A stretch of 64,000 nucleotides of DNA from a virus, in IMG/VR virus record IMGVR_UViG_3300021178_000012, positions 19,580 to 83,579 of that record. One strand, written 5' to 3'. The stretch's first letter is position 1; the number at the start of each line of letters is the position of its first letter. Positions 23,897 to 32,080 of the stretch are shown in pieces. The translations under genes and the position numbers were made by a program. The notes beneath the pieces were generated by a model. It saw only the letters and a program-made list of their open reading frames with translations, did no database searches and was not told the DNA's origin.

Positions 23897-24141
23897 CGGG
23901 CGAGGTTCTGAAGGAGCGGCTGATGCGGCGTGGTCTTCTCCAGCAGGTGGAGAAGATCGCGATTGTTCATGCGACGACTATTCACGAGATCGCGTCGTCG
24001 AGCCGAATGGCTCACGTAGCCCGAGCCCGTCACGAAACGATGCGTCTTCTGCGAGCAAAAGGGCTCAGCTACCCGGCAATCGGTCTCATTATGGACAGAG
24101 ATCACACCACTGTCATGGCCGCATTAAGGAGGAAACTGTGA
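23893..24141 (+). CDS. Stand-alone DnaA domain-IV-like protein
   Basis: 82 aa. ARHETMRLLRAKGLSYPAIG then DRDHTTVMAALRRK matches the helix-turn-helix and signature loop (DHTTV) with which DnaA domain IV reads DnaA boxes. No ATPase domain is present. It lies three genes before the initiator/loader pair, so it may mark the phage origin or capture host DnaA boxes. GTGA overlap start. Confidence 0.75.
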   Translation: MTGEVLKERLMRRGLLQQVEKIAIVHATTIHEIASSSRMAHVARARHETMRLLRAKGLSYPAIGLIMDRDHTTVMAALRRKL

Positions 24142-24644
24142 GCGGATCGGTCTACTTCATTCGCGCATCGGAAACCGGCCCGATCAAAATAGGATTTACG
24201 TCAGGAAACCCTCACGATCGGTCAGCGTCGTTACAGACAGGAAATCATGAGAAGCTTGTAATTGTGGCGGTTATTTTTGATGTACTCCCATCAAGGGAGC
24301 GTGAACTGCATGAACGGTTTTCCAAGTATAGGCGCCACGGAGAATGGTTTGATCCTGGCCCAGAACTTGTTGCCTTTATCGATGGCGTCATGGCAGGAGA
24401 CCCAAAATGTAGGCAGAACTTCTGGCCAGACAATCATTACGAAATTTCACACGACGAAATGGAAGAAATATTGGCCGAGGTAGTTTCACGTCGCGAATAC
24501 AAGATCGCTTCGGAAGAACTGACCTCAGATCTGTCTGAGGGCAATGACCCAACAGACTCGATAGAGGAAGGTCTCCAAGACAGTCTGGATAAGTATTCAC
24601 TTGAGCTTGAGCAGCAGGATGTTGACCATCGGAAGGCCAACTAA
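24138..24644 (+). CDS. GIY-YIG-type nuclease (T5orf172/MUG113-like)
   Basis: 168 aa. VYFIRASETGPIKIGFTSG, then LHERFSKYRRHGEWFDPG show the modified GIY-YIG core seen in T5orf172 proteins (Y, K-I-G, R, E, W-F). The C-terminal 70 residues are acidic. Base composition is visibly lower in GC than its neighbours, which suggests recent acquisition, for example as a free-standing homing endonuclease. AAGGAGG precedes the GTG. Confidence 0.75.
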   Translation: MSGSVYFIRASETGPIKIGFTSGNPHDRSASLQTGNHEKLVIVAVIFDVLPSRERELHERFSKYRRHGEWFDPGPELVAFIDGVMAGDPKCRQNFWPDNHYEISHDEMEEILAEVVSRREYKIASEELTSDLSEGNDPTDSIEEGLQDSLDKYSLELEQQDVDHRKAN

Positions 24645-25649
24645 ATGGCTGGCCGCATCCGCACCATCAAGCCCGAGGTCCTCGAAGACGAGGAAGCCTG
24701 CGCGCTCACCGACACGGCCTGGAGGCTCTGGGTCGGCAGTTGGGTGCTCGCGGACGACCACGGCCGCTTCAGGGCGGCTGCGCGCTTCCTTGCGTCGAAT
24801 ATCTGGCAAGACACCGGCCGGATGGGCGACGTCGACAAGGCGTTGGTCGAGCTCGCCCACAAGGGGTTCATCCGAAGGTACAAGGTAGGTGGGCAGGTAT
24901 ATGCCCAGATCAAAGAGAAGGGCTGGAAGACTCACCAGAAGATACACAATCCGGGCCAACCTCGTGTTCCTGTCCCGACCGATGACTGCTTCATCGACGG
25001 AGAGCGACTCTCAGGACGCGTTGCGGATCTGAACTTCAACAAAAACGATGACTTAGAAGAAGTTTCTCGTGATGTCTCAGAGGTTCTCGAGCTTCCTCCG
25101 AGAAATTACGAGGACCTCGAAGTCTCTCAACCTTCCCCTTCCCTCGCGCGTACGCGCGCGCTACGTAGCGCGAGACCTCCGACCTCCGACCTCCGACCTC
25201 CGACCTCCGACCAACAAACAAAGGGTCAAGAAGCCACGGAGGTCGACCAGGACCCAGGCTCACCTGCCACCGCCGTCTTCAACGCCTACATCGAAGGGTG
25301 GAGACGACACGTCGGCAAGGGAGCCGAGCCTAAGCTCACCGACGCCCGTCGCCGTCTTGTTAGGACCAGGCTGAAGGAGGGCCACTCCATGGAGACGCTC
25401 AAGAGCGCCGCCTCCGGCCTATGGGTCTCGACCTTCCACGTCGAGAACGGTCACACATCATTCGACCTGGCCATGCGCGACTCCAAGCATGTGGAGATGT
25501 TCTCTACGGTGAAGCAAAAGCCAACCGGATCTAGAGCTCCATGGCTTCCACCGGTTCAGCCTGGCGGCAACTCCACCGCCAAACATGTGACCGGCGAGAA
25601 TCCGGATCTAACCCGTCTCGACAAGGACACCGATGAACGACCTTTCTGA
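24645..25649 (+). CDS. Replication initiator / replisome organiser (winged-helix)
   Basis: 334 aa. IRTIKPEVLEDEEACALTD, a winged-helix segment (ARLFLASN-type; WVLADDHGRFRAA) and LVELAHKGFIRRY match phage O-like or DnaD-like initiators. Residues about 165-190 are a low-complexity linker encoded by palindromes and a heptamer repeat; the C-terminal 120 residues are a second helical domain. It is followed at once by a DnaC-like loader, as in lambda O-P type modules. Confidence 0.75.
   Translation: MAGRIRTIKPEVLEDEEACALTDTAWRLWVGSWVLADDHGRFRAAARFLASNIWQDTGRMGDVDKALVELAHKGFIRRYKVGGQVYAQIKEKGWKTHQKIHNPGQPRVPVPTDDCFIDGERLSGRVADLNFNKNDDLEEVSRDVSEVLELPPRNYEDLEVSQPSPSLARTRALRSARPPTSDLRPPTSDQQTKGQEATEVDQDPGSPATAVFNAYIEGWRRHVGKGAEPKLTDARRRLVRTRLKEGHSMETLKSAASGLWVSTFHVENGHTSFDLAMRDSKHVEMFSTVKQKPTGSRAPWLPPVQPGGNSTAKHVTGENPDLTRLDKDTDERPF
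25145..25212 (+). repeat. Candidate replication origin inside the initiator gene
   Basis: A perfect 14-bp palindrome CGCGCGTACGCGCG (25145-25158) overlaps a perfect 16-bp palindrome CGCGCTACGTAGCGCG (25157-25172), followed by 5.4 tandem copies of the heptamer ACCTCCG (25175-25212). Repeats inside an O-like initiator gene recall the lambda origin. The heptamer is not a multiple of three, so copy-number slippage would break the frame. A plain low-complexity linker is the alternative. Confidence 0.45.
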
Positions 25650-26334
25650 AACCGAAGCACATACTCCTGGTCTCACCGGCCTTCTTGGACGCAGAGGTCC
25701 GTTCACATGTCGCTGCGGGGCAGCGGTAGGACATCCTGGTGCTTGCGACGCGTGCTCTGCCGAGTGGGACCGACAAGCCTTCGAGAAAACGATGCGTCCA
25801 GCTCGGGAATCGATTCCGCCGCATTTCCAATGGGCAAAATTCGGAAACGAGCTTCTGTTGAAGCGGTGTGGACCCAAATCGATTCGAGCGGTCCTGGACC
25901 TCCCTAAACCGCTTGGTATCGGAACGGTGTTCGTGGGTCCGAAGAACAGCGGCAAGACATCGCTTGCGTGCGCCGTCCTTCGACGACTTCACGACTGGGC
26001 TCGACATGATCGTCCATTCTCTGAAGTGGAGCATGCCCGACGTGCGTACTTCGTGTCGGCTCCGGAGCTTATTGAAGCCGCCAATAGATGGGCGGCTGAC
26101 GAAGATAGAGACGCTGGTCTTCTTCGCCGGGCTCGAAACGCGAGCCTGCTTGTACTCGACAACGTGGAACCCGGAAAGCTATCTGATCCGGTTGGCAGAA
26201 TAGTCATGGGCCGCCATAACGCAGATCGCCCAACCATCATTACGACCTGGATGACCGAATCTGAGGCCGAGTCTTCTTACGGAGGCGGATGGGCACGTCG
26301 TGCGTACGACGCGGTTGTGGAGATGGGCTCATGA
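25633..26334 (+). CDS. DnaC-like helicase loader (AAA+ ATPase)
   Basis: 233 aa. N-terminal zinc-type cysteines (CRCGAAVGHPGACDACSAEW), Walker A GPKNSGKTSL at about residues 100-110, Walker B SLLVLDNVEP, and sensor-like TIITTWMT. Fits loaders that deliver replicative helicase to the initiator. Overlaps the initiator gene by 17 nt. Confidence 0.8.
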   Translation: MNDLSETEAHTPGLTGLLGRRGPFTCRCGAAVGHPGACDACSAEWDRQAFEKTMRPARESIPPHFQWAKFGNELLLKRCGPKSIRAVLDLPKPLGIGTVFVGPKNSGKTSLACAVLRRLHDWARHDRPFSEVEHARRAYFVSAPELIEAANRWAADEDRDAGLLRRARNASLLVLDNVEPGKLSDPVGRIVMGRHNADRPTIITTWMTESEAESSYGGGWARRAYDAVVEMGS

Positions 26335-26576
26335 TCGACGACGACCGAGACCCGTACTGGCCATCACAGGAGGCGCAGCGTATTTCTATGGCTGCCGGCG
26401 CTCGAGGGATCCTTGCGAGACTAGGTCCGGCGCCGACCCAATCGAAGGACACCGCATATCGAGAGCACTTGATGAAACGTCAGTGCACGTGTCCTGTGTG
26501 CGTCAGGTTTTCGGATCTTTGCAAGACCTCTTCTTGCGAGGAAGCGATTCAAGAGATACTGAGAGGACTCAAGTGA
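26331..26576 (+). CDS. Small Cys-containing protein
   Basis: 81 aa; CTCPVCVRFSDLCKTSSC could bind zinc. ATGA overlap with the loader and GTGA with the helicase, so co-translated with them. Function unknown. Confidence 0.6.
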   Translation: MIDDDRDPYWPSQEAQRISMAAGARGILARLGPAPTQSKDTAYREHLMKRQCTCPVCVRFSDLCKTSSCEEAIQEILRGLK

Positions 26577-27991
26577 CCGACGAACGAGAGTGGAGCGCGT
26601 ACCAGCAAGCAATCTTCCGCGACGTGGCTGAAGGCGTCGGTCACACGGTCGTGGTCGCGAGAGCCGGAAGCGGCAAGACGTCGACCATTATGAAGGCGCT
26701 CACCTTCGTTCCACCTGGACTCTCAGCCTTCATGGCTGCGTTCAACAAATCGATCGCCGATGAGTTGAGGGGCCGTGCTCCGCGAAGCGTCTACGTATCC
26801 ACGCTTCATTCGTTCGGACTCAAGGCATGCGTTAGCGCCTTTGGTCGTCTTCAGGTAGACAGCCGTCGTGTCGACGTCTTCTGCGATGAGATTCGCGGGA
26901 CAGCGTTCGGGACCGTTCCGATTAAGAGATCGCTTGCGAAGTGCGTGTCGCTCGCCAAGGGGTGCCTAGCAACGACGCCAGAAGAGATCGACTGCATCAT
27001 CGACAGATTCCAACTCGATACCGGGACAACCGCAAAAGAACGGGATGAGTTCATCGTCGACGTTCTCGAGATCATGGCGATGTGCAAGAAGGTCGACGGC
27101 TCGATCGACTTTGATGACATGGTCTGGCTGCCTGTGGTCCACGACCTGAAGACGTTGCAGTTCGACCGTGTCTTCATTGACGAGACGCAGGATCTGAACC
27201 CGAACCAGATTTCTCTCGCTCTCAAGGCCGTCAAAACGACCGGACGAATATGCGCCGTGGGCGACGACAGGCAGGCCATCTACGGATTCCGTGGAGCTGA
27301 CGAGAACGCGGTTCAGAACGTCATCGATCGCCTCGACGCTCACGTGCTGCCTCTATCGGTAACCTACCGGTGCGCGAAGTCTATTACTGCGGAGGCGAGG
27401 ACCATCGTTCCAGACATCGAATGGGCCCCCAACGCCGAAGAGGGTCAAGTCTTCAGGTACGTACCGGCTCAACTAATGCTGAACGAAGCCACGCCGGGCG
27501 ACTTCGTCCTGTCGAGAGCCAACTCGCCGCTTATCTCGATCTGTATGTACTTCCTGAAAGCGGGGCGTCGCGCAAACATCCAGGGCCGGGACATCGGCGC
27601 TTCGCTTGCGTCGTTCGTGAAGCGATCGAAGTGTTGCGACGTGTCGGAATTTATCGCCTACGTTGTCGAATGGCGAACGGAGGAATGTAAGCGGCTCGTC
27701 CTGAAAAACAGGGACACGACGACCGCGGACGACAGAGCCGAGACGCTTTTCGCTCTTTGCGAAGGAGCCAGGACGGTTCAGGAGGTTCTTGACCGAATTG
27801 AGAACCTGTTTTCTGATGACGGCGGGGAGAAGATTGTTCTGTCGTCGACGCACAAGGCGAAGGGCCTCGAGAGGGACCGGGTGTTCGTTCTTGAATCGAC
27901 GTACCGGAAACGGCCCAGTGTCGAGGAAGACAACCTGTACTACGTGGCCGTCACGAGGGCGCGTAGGTCGCTCTTTTTGGTGGCCTCATGA
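26573..27991 (+). CDS. UvrD/Rep-like superfamily 1 helicase
   Basis: 472 aa, short for UvrD (about 700), lacking large accessory subdomains. Motifs: Walker A ARAGSGKTST (about residue 30), STLHSFG, Walker B VFIDETQDLNPNQ, motif III AVGDDRQAIYGFRGA, motif IV/V SVTYRCAKS and THKAKGLERDRVFVL, motif VI YVAVTRARRSL. Unwinds DNA 3'-5' in replication restart or repair. The true start is GTG 26573; a longer frame upstream is an overlap shadow. Confidence 0.88.
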   Translation: MTDEREWSAYQQAIFRDVAEGVGHTVVVARAGSGKTSTIMKALTFVPPGLSAFMAAFNKSIADELRGRAPRSVYVSTLHSFGLKACVSAFGRLQVDSRRVDVFCDEIRGTAFGTVPIKRSLAKCVSLAKGCLATTPEEIDCIIDRFQLDTGTTAKERDEFIVDVLEIMAMCKKVDGSIDFDDMVWLPVVHDLKTLQFDRVFIDETQDLNPNQISLALKAVKTTGRICAVGDDRQAIYGFRGADENAVQNVIDRLDAHVLPLSVTYRCAKSITAEARTIVPDIEWAPNAEEGQVFRYVPAQLMLNEATPGDFVLSRANSPLISICMYFLKAGRRANIQGRDIGASLASFVKRSKCCDVSEFIAYVVEWRTEECKRLVLKNRDTTTADDRAETLFALCEGARTVQEVLDRIENLFSDDGGEKIVLSSTHKAKGLERDRVFVLESTYRKRPSVEEDNLYYVAVTRARRSLFLVAS

Positions 27992-28173
27992 CTCCCCCGC
28001 TCACCAAGGCGCAGCGCGCCGCCCTGGCCCGGTGCCTCGACGAGCCAGGCAAGGTCCCGTTCAATGTGGCGGTGTGCCTCGTGCCGACAGGCCTCCTTGA
28101 GCAGCATGACGTGCTGGCGGGGACCTACCGAACAACGCAGGTGGGCAGAGCAGAACTGGAGAAGAGCAGATGA
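27988..28173 (+). CDS. Small hypothetical protein
   Basis: 61 aa; ATGA overlap with the helicase. Short winged-helix-like pattern (TKAQRAALARCLDEPG ... TYRTTQVGRAELE). Unknown. Confidence 0.5.
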   Translation: MTPPLTKAQRAALARCLDEPGKVPFNVAVCLVPTGLLEQHDVLAGTYRTTQVGRAELEKSR

Positions 28174-28439
28174 AGACCCACCGTGAGGACGACATTATCG
28201 CGGCGCTCAATAGGTGCGGCGCCTTTCTTGACCGCGGCAGGTTCGTTGAGGAACTTCGTGCTGCCAGGCTCGACCGGCTCATTCGTGAGAACCAAGCGAA
28301 GCAGAAGGCGGAACTCGCCCAAATCAAAAAGCCGCTTGATGGCTCTGCAACTGCATGGGCCATTCATATGGCCGCACAAGCTGAATTGACCAAACTGTTC
28401 GCCGAGAACGACCGGCTCAGCATGGAGCTTTTCGGATGA
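28170..28439 (+). CDS. Helical hypothetical protein
   Basis: 89 aa, charged amphipathic helices (RLIRENQAKQKAELAQIKK). Unknown. Confidence 0.55.
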   Translation: MKTHREDDIIAALNRCGAFLDRGRFVEELRAARLDRLIRENQAKQKAELAQIKKPLDGSATAWAIHMAAQAELTKLFAENDRLSMELFG

Positions 28440-28618
28440 GCGGCGCCGGCATCGCAAAGAAGCCGCCGATTCGCTGGTGCTGGGTGTGCTCACGTAAGTT
28501 GCACGCCAACTTCCACCGCGTCGTCCGTGGGCCCGATGGGCACGATCACGTCGTGCATGCGCAGTGTGCTGAGGAAGAGCGTCTCGAGATCGTGGACGAC
28601 GGAAGGAAGAAGCTGTGA
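28436..28618 (+). CDS. Small zinc-finger-like protein
   Basis: 60 aa; CWVCSRKLHANFH and HAQCAEEE give a Cys/His set of treble-clef type. Unknown partner. Confidence 0.55.
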   Translation: MSGAGIAKKPPIRWCWVCSRKLHANFHRVVRGPDGHDHVVHAQCAEEERLEIVDDGRKKL

Positions 28619-28827
28619 GCCTCAGCTATCGAGAGGTGTCGCCCGGCGTGATCGCGCGTCGTGACGAGTGCACGGACTGCGGCGGCACAGGCCGAGACGA
28701 TCGCAACCAACCTATGGGATACTGCCATTACTGCGATGATGGCATCGTAGAGACGTACGAGACGCAGTGCTCGTACTGCGGCGAGTATTGGTGTCAGTGC
28801 GACGACGAACAGGAGGCATACCCGTGA
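28615..28827 (+). CDS. DnaJ-type zinc-knuckle protein
   Basis: 70 aa; CTDCGGTGRD, CHYCDDG and CSYCGEYWCQC follow the CxxCxGxG knuckle rhythm of DnaJ zinc domains, without a J domain. Possible chaperone-mimic or nucleic-acid binder. Confidence 0.6.
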   Translation: MSLSYREVSPGVIARRDECTDCGGTGRDDRNQPMGYCHYCDDGIVETYETQCSYCGEYWCQCDDEQEAYP

Positions 28828-29327
28828 ATTACGACGACGATGAGGAAATGGGCGGACTGAATTGCCACGTCAGCACCAAAGAGGAAGGGACCACCGTCTC
28901 GGCCACGGCTGACATTACCCACGTGCGTGAGCACGTGATCGATCAGGCCATCAGGCGCGCCGTCAAGGCTGAGATCGAGAAGAGAGTTGCCTCGCATGTC
29001 GACGAGATCGCCAAGGAGGAGATTCGAGCCCGACTCGCACCGCGTATCGAAAAAATCCTCGACGACGGGTGGCCGATGTTTTCCAACTATGGCCAGCCGT
29101 GTGGCACCAAAAGGCTCCCGGAGATGATCGCGGACTGGATCAAGGGGTCGGACGGTTACCAGCGCACCAACATGCAGGGCCTCATCGCGGAGGCCATCCG
29201 TAAGCAGCTCGAGAAACCGTTTGCTGACGAGATCGAGGCGGCCAAGAAGAGGTTCCGTCAGCAGTGCGATGAACTCCTCGGCGGGCAGATCGCGCAGGGC
29301 CTTCGTTCGGCCTTTGGGTTGCGATGA
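28824..29327 (+). CDS. Helical hypothetical protein
   Basis: 167 aa; long charged helices (IRRAVKAEIEKRVASHVDEI) suggest a coiled coil that may trim or tether a complex. GTGA overlap. Confidence 0.55.
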   Translation: MNYDDDEEMGGLNCHVSTKEEGTTVSATADITHVREHVIDQAIRRAVKAEIEKRVASHVDEIAKEEIRARLAPRIEKILDDGWPMFSNYGQPCGTKRLPEMIADWIKGSDGYQRTNMQGLIAEAIRKQLEKPFADEIEAAKKRFRQQCDELLGGQIAQGLRSAFGLR

Positions 29328-29560
29328 CCGCCGTAGACGAGCCGCTCAGCGAGATCTGTCAGCAGCTCCATATGAGCGGGAACGGTTCCTCCGACCTCAT
29401 GTTCGCCGACGAGCGTGAAGCGATGGTCGCCTATCTACTGAAACGGATCGCCGACTGGAAGCTGTCGGACCCGGCGTCAGACGCGTACGACAACGCCGTC
29501 AAGGCATTGTTGCGAGCAACAATTGCTGAAGAACCGTACGCGCAGAGGTGTTCGCGATGA
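29324..29560 (+). CDS. Small hypothetical protein
   Basis: 78 aa, acidic, helical. ATGA overlaps on both sides. Unknown. Confidence 0.5.
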   Translation: MTAVDEPLSEICQQLHMSGNGSSDLMFADEREAMVAYLLKRIADWKLSDPASDAYDNAVKALLRATIAEEPYAQRCSR

Positions 29561-29754
29561 GAGCGTGGCGATCCCCGTCAGAGGAGCGCGAATGCGCCGC
29601 CGAGTACATCCACACGTGGGCGATGGCGCTCAAGGGACGCGGATGGTCCGGCGAGCAGGTCGCCGACAAGATGTTCGACCTGGCGCGAGACATCCGGAAC
29701 GGAGCAGCGGTTACTGACTCGGTTGTGGCCGAGAGATTGGGGAAGATGAGATGA
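29557..29754 (+). CDS. Small helical protein
   Basis: 65 aa; starts at ATG 29557 overlapping the previous stop, so an upstream in-frame start is ignored. WAMALKGRGWSGEQVADKM resembles a small helical domain of phage proteins. Unknown. Confidence 0.5.
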   Translation: MRAWRSPSEERECAAEYIHTWAMALKGRGWSGEQVADKMFDLARDIRNGAAVTDSVVAERLGKMR

Positions 29755-30491
29755 GAGTCAACGTGTACGCAGAAGAGATGACCGAGCGCGTCGAGATCAT
29801 CTCGAAGACTATCGACGGTCACGAGTTCACCGGGCTACGGATCTACCTGGAGCTTCCGGCGTCCCTGCCGAAAGACGTGTACCTCGCGGGCCCAACGCCA
29901 GCGGTCAACAGCGCTTACGCGGAGCCTCCCACTGAGACCACGCGGAACGTCCAGGGACCGTTCATGCACCGGCCTGGCGACGACGACTCGTCTGCCGTCA
30001 CGTTCTGGGGCAAGCGCGACCTGCGCGCGGTGCTCCGGAAGATGCTCGCGCAGCTCGATACGCATTACGGACCTGGCACGCAGAAGAAGGTCGTTTACAT
30101 CGCACATGCGCTAGGCGCCGGTCCGGACCGCGAGTCAAACCGCGCCAAGGCCTCACGCTGGGTGGCATGGGCCGCAGAGACGCAGGGTGTCGCACCGGTA
30201 GCAGATTGGATCATCCTCTCTGGGCAATGGGACGAGTCTCACCGTGACTTCACCGGGCTACGGATCTACCTGGAGCTTCCGGCGTCGATCGATGTAGCTC
30301 TCGTCGCTCGCTGCGACGAGGTATGGCTCTGTGGCGGGCGCGTGTCGCCGGGGATGACCGTCGAGGGGAAAGAAGCGAAGCGGCTCGGTAAGCCGGTCTT
30401 CGACCTGAGCGACCTTGGGTCCGAGCCGCCAACCGGTCTCGGGCCTAACGAGATGCTAGTCATGACGACAGAATGGGAGGTGCCGCAATGA
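29751..30491 (+). CDS. Nucleoside 2-deoxyribosyltransferase-like (DUF4406) protein with internal duplication
   Basis: 246 aa. The C-terminal half has the NDT/DUF4406 layout: VVYIAHALGAGPDRESNRA, then VADWIILSGQWDES, CDEVWLCGGRVSPGM, and a closing KRLGKPVFDL. The N-terminal 110 residues also contain VYLAGPTPAVNSAY, so the gene may be a fusion of two related pieces. The 13-residue segment FTGLRIYLELPAS occurs twice (38 identical bases); the second copy interrupts the NDT core just before IDVALVARCD. Whether it is active is unclear. Confidence 0.7.
   Translation: MRVNVYAEEMTERVEIISKTIDGHEFTGLRIYLELPASLPKDVYLAGPTPAVNSAYAEPPTETTRNVQGPFMHRPGDDDSSAVTFWGKRDLRAVLRKMLAQLDTHYGPGTQKKVVYIAHALGAGPDRESNRAKASRWVAWAAETQGVAPVADWIILSGQWDESHRDFTGLRIYLELPASIDVALVARCDEVWLCGGRVSPGMTVEGKEAKRLGKPVFDLSDLGSEPPTGLGPNEMLVMTTEWEVPQ
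29826..29863 (+). repeat. 38-bp exact direct repeat, copy 1
   Basis: Identical to 30249-30286 over 38 bases. Encodes FTGLRIYLELPAS near the N-terminus of the NDT-like gene. Exact identity implies a recent copy event. Confidence 0.9.
30249..30286 (+). repeat. 38-bp exact direct repeat, copy 2
   Basis: Second copy, in the same reading frame, 423 bp downstream. It adds about a dozen residues at a point where NDT-family proteins normally run straight into the I-D-x-A-L-V helix, so this is probably the inserted copy. Confidence 0.9.
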
Positions 30492-30703
30492 TCGCCACCA
30501 TCGACGCCGACGAGTTGGCCTCCCTGCGCGAGGAACTGAAACGCCTCACCGACCGCGAGACGGAGCTGCTCGAGAAGAACAGTGAGCTCCGGTTCGAGCT
30601 TCAGTCGATGCGTTCCATCTCGGTCTTCATGCGCGACCTCGAGAAGCATCTCGCCGAAGGACTCGAGCAATGCATCACCGAGTGCGCGAAGGGGCGGCCG
30701 TGA
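30488..30703 (+). CDS. Short coiled-coil protein
   Basis: 71 aa, almost wholly heptad-patterned helix (DELASLREELKRLTDRETEL). ATGA overlap start, GTGA overlap end. Unknown. Confidence 0.55.
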   Translation: MIATIDADELASLREELKRLTDRETELLEKNSELRFELQSMRSISVFMRDLEKHLAEGLEQCITECAKGRP

Positions 30704-31275
30704 GTATCCTGGCCGACTCCGCAATCCGCGCCGCGATAGACCGAGGCGACATCGTCATCGACCCCATGGCGCCGTGGGCGATCGGCTCGAACAGCGTCGA
30801 CCTGCATCTGTCTAGGCACCTCGCGACGATCGAATGCGACGACCACATCACTGGCACGCTGACGACCGAGCGCGAACAGAAGCTCCACCACTTCGACATC
30901 GACGACTGCTTCGAGTTGCTTCCTGGCACGCTATACCTTGGCTCGACGGTCGAGTGGACGAGTTCGGGCCCGTATGTACCTGTACTCGAAGGAACAAGCG
31001 GAGCTGCACGCCTCGGAATATCGGTGCATTGCACGGCCGGCGTCGGGGATCTTGGATTCGTCGGGGCATGGACATTAGAGATTACGGTGGTAGAGCCGGT
31101 CATCGTTTTCGGCGGTGAGCCAATCGCACAACTGCTCTTCCATATTGTGCAGGGCAAGGTAGAGCATCCGTACGACAAGAAAGTAGGCGGAAGCGGTTAC
31201 GGCGCCAACCGCGACCCACGCCCGCAGGCTTCGCGCATGTGGCGGAAGCGCCGATGGCCGGAGCCGTCACGATGA
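30700..31275 (+). CDS. dcd: dCTP deaminase / dUTPase-family enzyme
   Basis: 191 aa, the usual Dcd length. ILADSAIRAAID, WAIGSNSVDLHL, LEGTSGAARLGISVH, TAGVGDLGFVGAWTLEI and FGGEPIAQLLF follow the trimeric dUTPase/Dcd motifs. It converts dCTP to dUTP (or dUMP in bifunctional forms), feeding dTTP synthesis. GTG overlaps the previous stop. Confidence 0.85.
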   Translation: MSILADSAIRAAIDRGDIVIDPMAPWAIGSNSVDLHLSRHLATIECDDHITGTLTTEREQKLHHFDIDDCFELLPGTLYLGSTVEWTSSGPYVPVLEGTSGAARLGISVHCTAGVGDLGFVGAWTLEITVVEPVIVFGGEPIAQLLFHIVQGKVEHPYDKKVGGSGYGANRDPRPQASRMWRKRRWPEPSR

Positions 31276-31481
31276 CCTACGCCTCCTGCCCCGAGCAATG
31301 CGGCGGCTGCTCCCGCTGCCGTCCTGAGTTGGGGGACCACTGCGAGGCGCACGGCCCCGGCTATTCGCCGGACCCGCTGTGCTGCGAGGCCTGCCTCGGC
31401 ATTGTGGGCCCGACCCCCGCTCTCCGTCTCTCTCTACGAGAGACGCAGAATGAGGAAGGATCAGACAAATGCCCGTTCTAG
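31272..31481 (+). CDS. Small Cys-rich protein
   Basis: 69 aa; CPEQCGGCSRC and CCEAC suggest zinc or metal binding. ATGA start. The 3' end overlaps the HNH gene by 13 nt. Confidence 0.5.
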   Translation: MTYASCPEQCGGCSRCRPELGDHCEAHGPGYSPDPLCCEACLGIVGPTPALRLSLRETQNEEGSDKCPF

Positions 31482-32080
31482 CAAACCTGATCGGCGAAAC
31501 GTTTGGTAGACTAACGGTTGTCTCTCTTGCCGGGAAAGAGAGAGGCGCATGGCTGTGGTTATGCTTTTGCGAATGCGGCAAGTACACAACGAGTGAGACG
31601 CGTGTCTTGAGGTATGGTCGAAAAAGATCTTGCGGATGTCTTCACTCCGAATCTTCAAGAGAAAACGTCAAGAAGACCAAAATCGACCCCTGGCATACAC
31701 ATGGTATGACCAAGACCCCGACGTATCGTATTTGGGGTGGCATGATTGCTCGCGCCACTGGATCTGGCGGTATAGTTGGACGTGAGTGGTACAAGAACGT
31801 CACCGTCTGCGAACGGTGGCGTAAGTTCGAGAACTTCTTGACTGACATGGGCGAAAGGCCGCCTGGGCTGAGTATCGAGAGAATTGACAACTATAGGGGT
31901 TACAGTCCGGACAATTGTCGTTGGGCAACGCCGGCAGAACAGGCTCTCAATCGGAGGAAGCGCCGATCTAGCCAAGAAGTGAGAGAGGCTCGGGCTCGCA
32001 TCGAAGAAATGATCCAATCCGGTGAGCTGAAGCCAATCTCTAGGACAATAGGTCGGCCACGAAAGGTGAGACATTCATGA
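31469..32080 (+). CDS. HNH-like homing-type endonuclease
   Basis: 203 aa. N-terminal zinc pairs CFCECGKY and SCGCLHSE, then GMTKTPTYRIWGGMIARA, CERWRKFENFL and SIERIDNYRGYSPDNCRWAT, the last a typical phage HNH/AP2-associated signature. The C-terminus is basic. Lower GC than surrounding genes suggests an invading selfish gene beside the exonuclease/Sak4 gene. Confidence 0.75.
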   Translation: MPVLANLIGETFGRLTVVSLAGKERGAWLWLCFCECGKYTTSETRVLRYGRKRSCGCLHSESSRENVKKTKIDPWHTHGMTKTPTYRIWGGMIARATGSGGIVGREWYKNVTVCERWRKFENFLTDMGERPPGLSIERIDNYRGYSPDNCRWATPAEQALNRRKRRSSQEVREARARIEEMIQSGELKPISRTIGRPRKVRHS

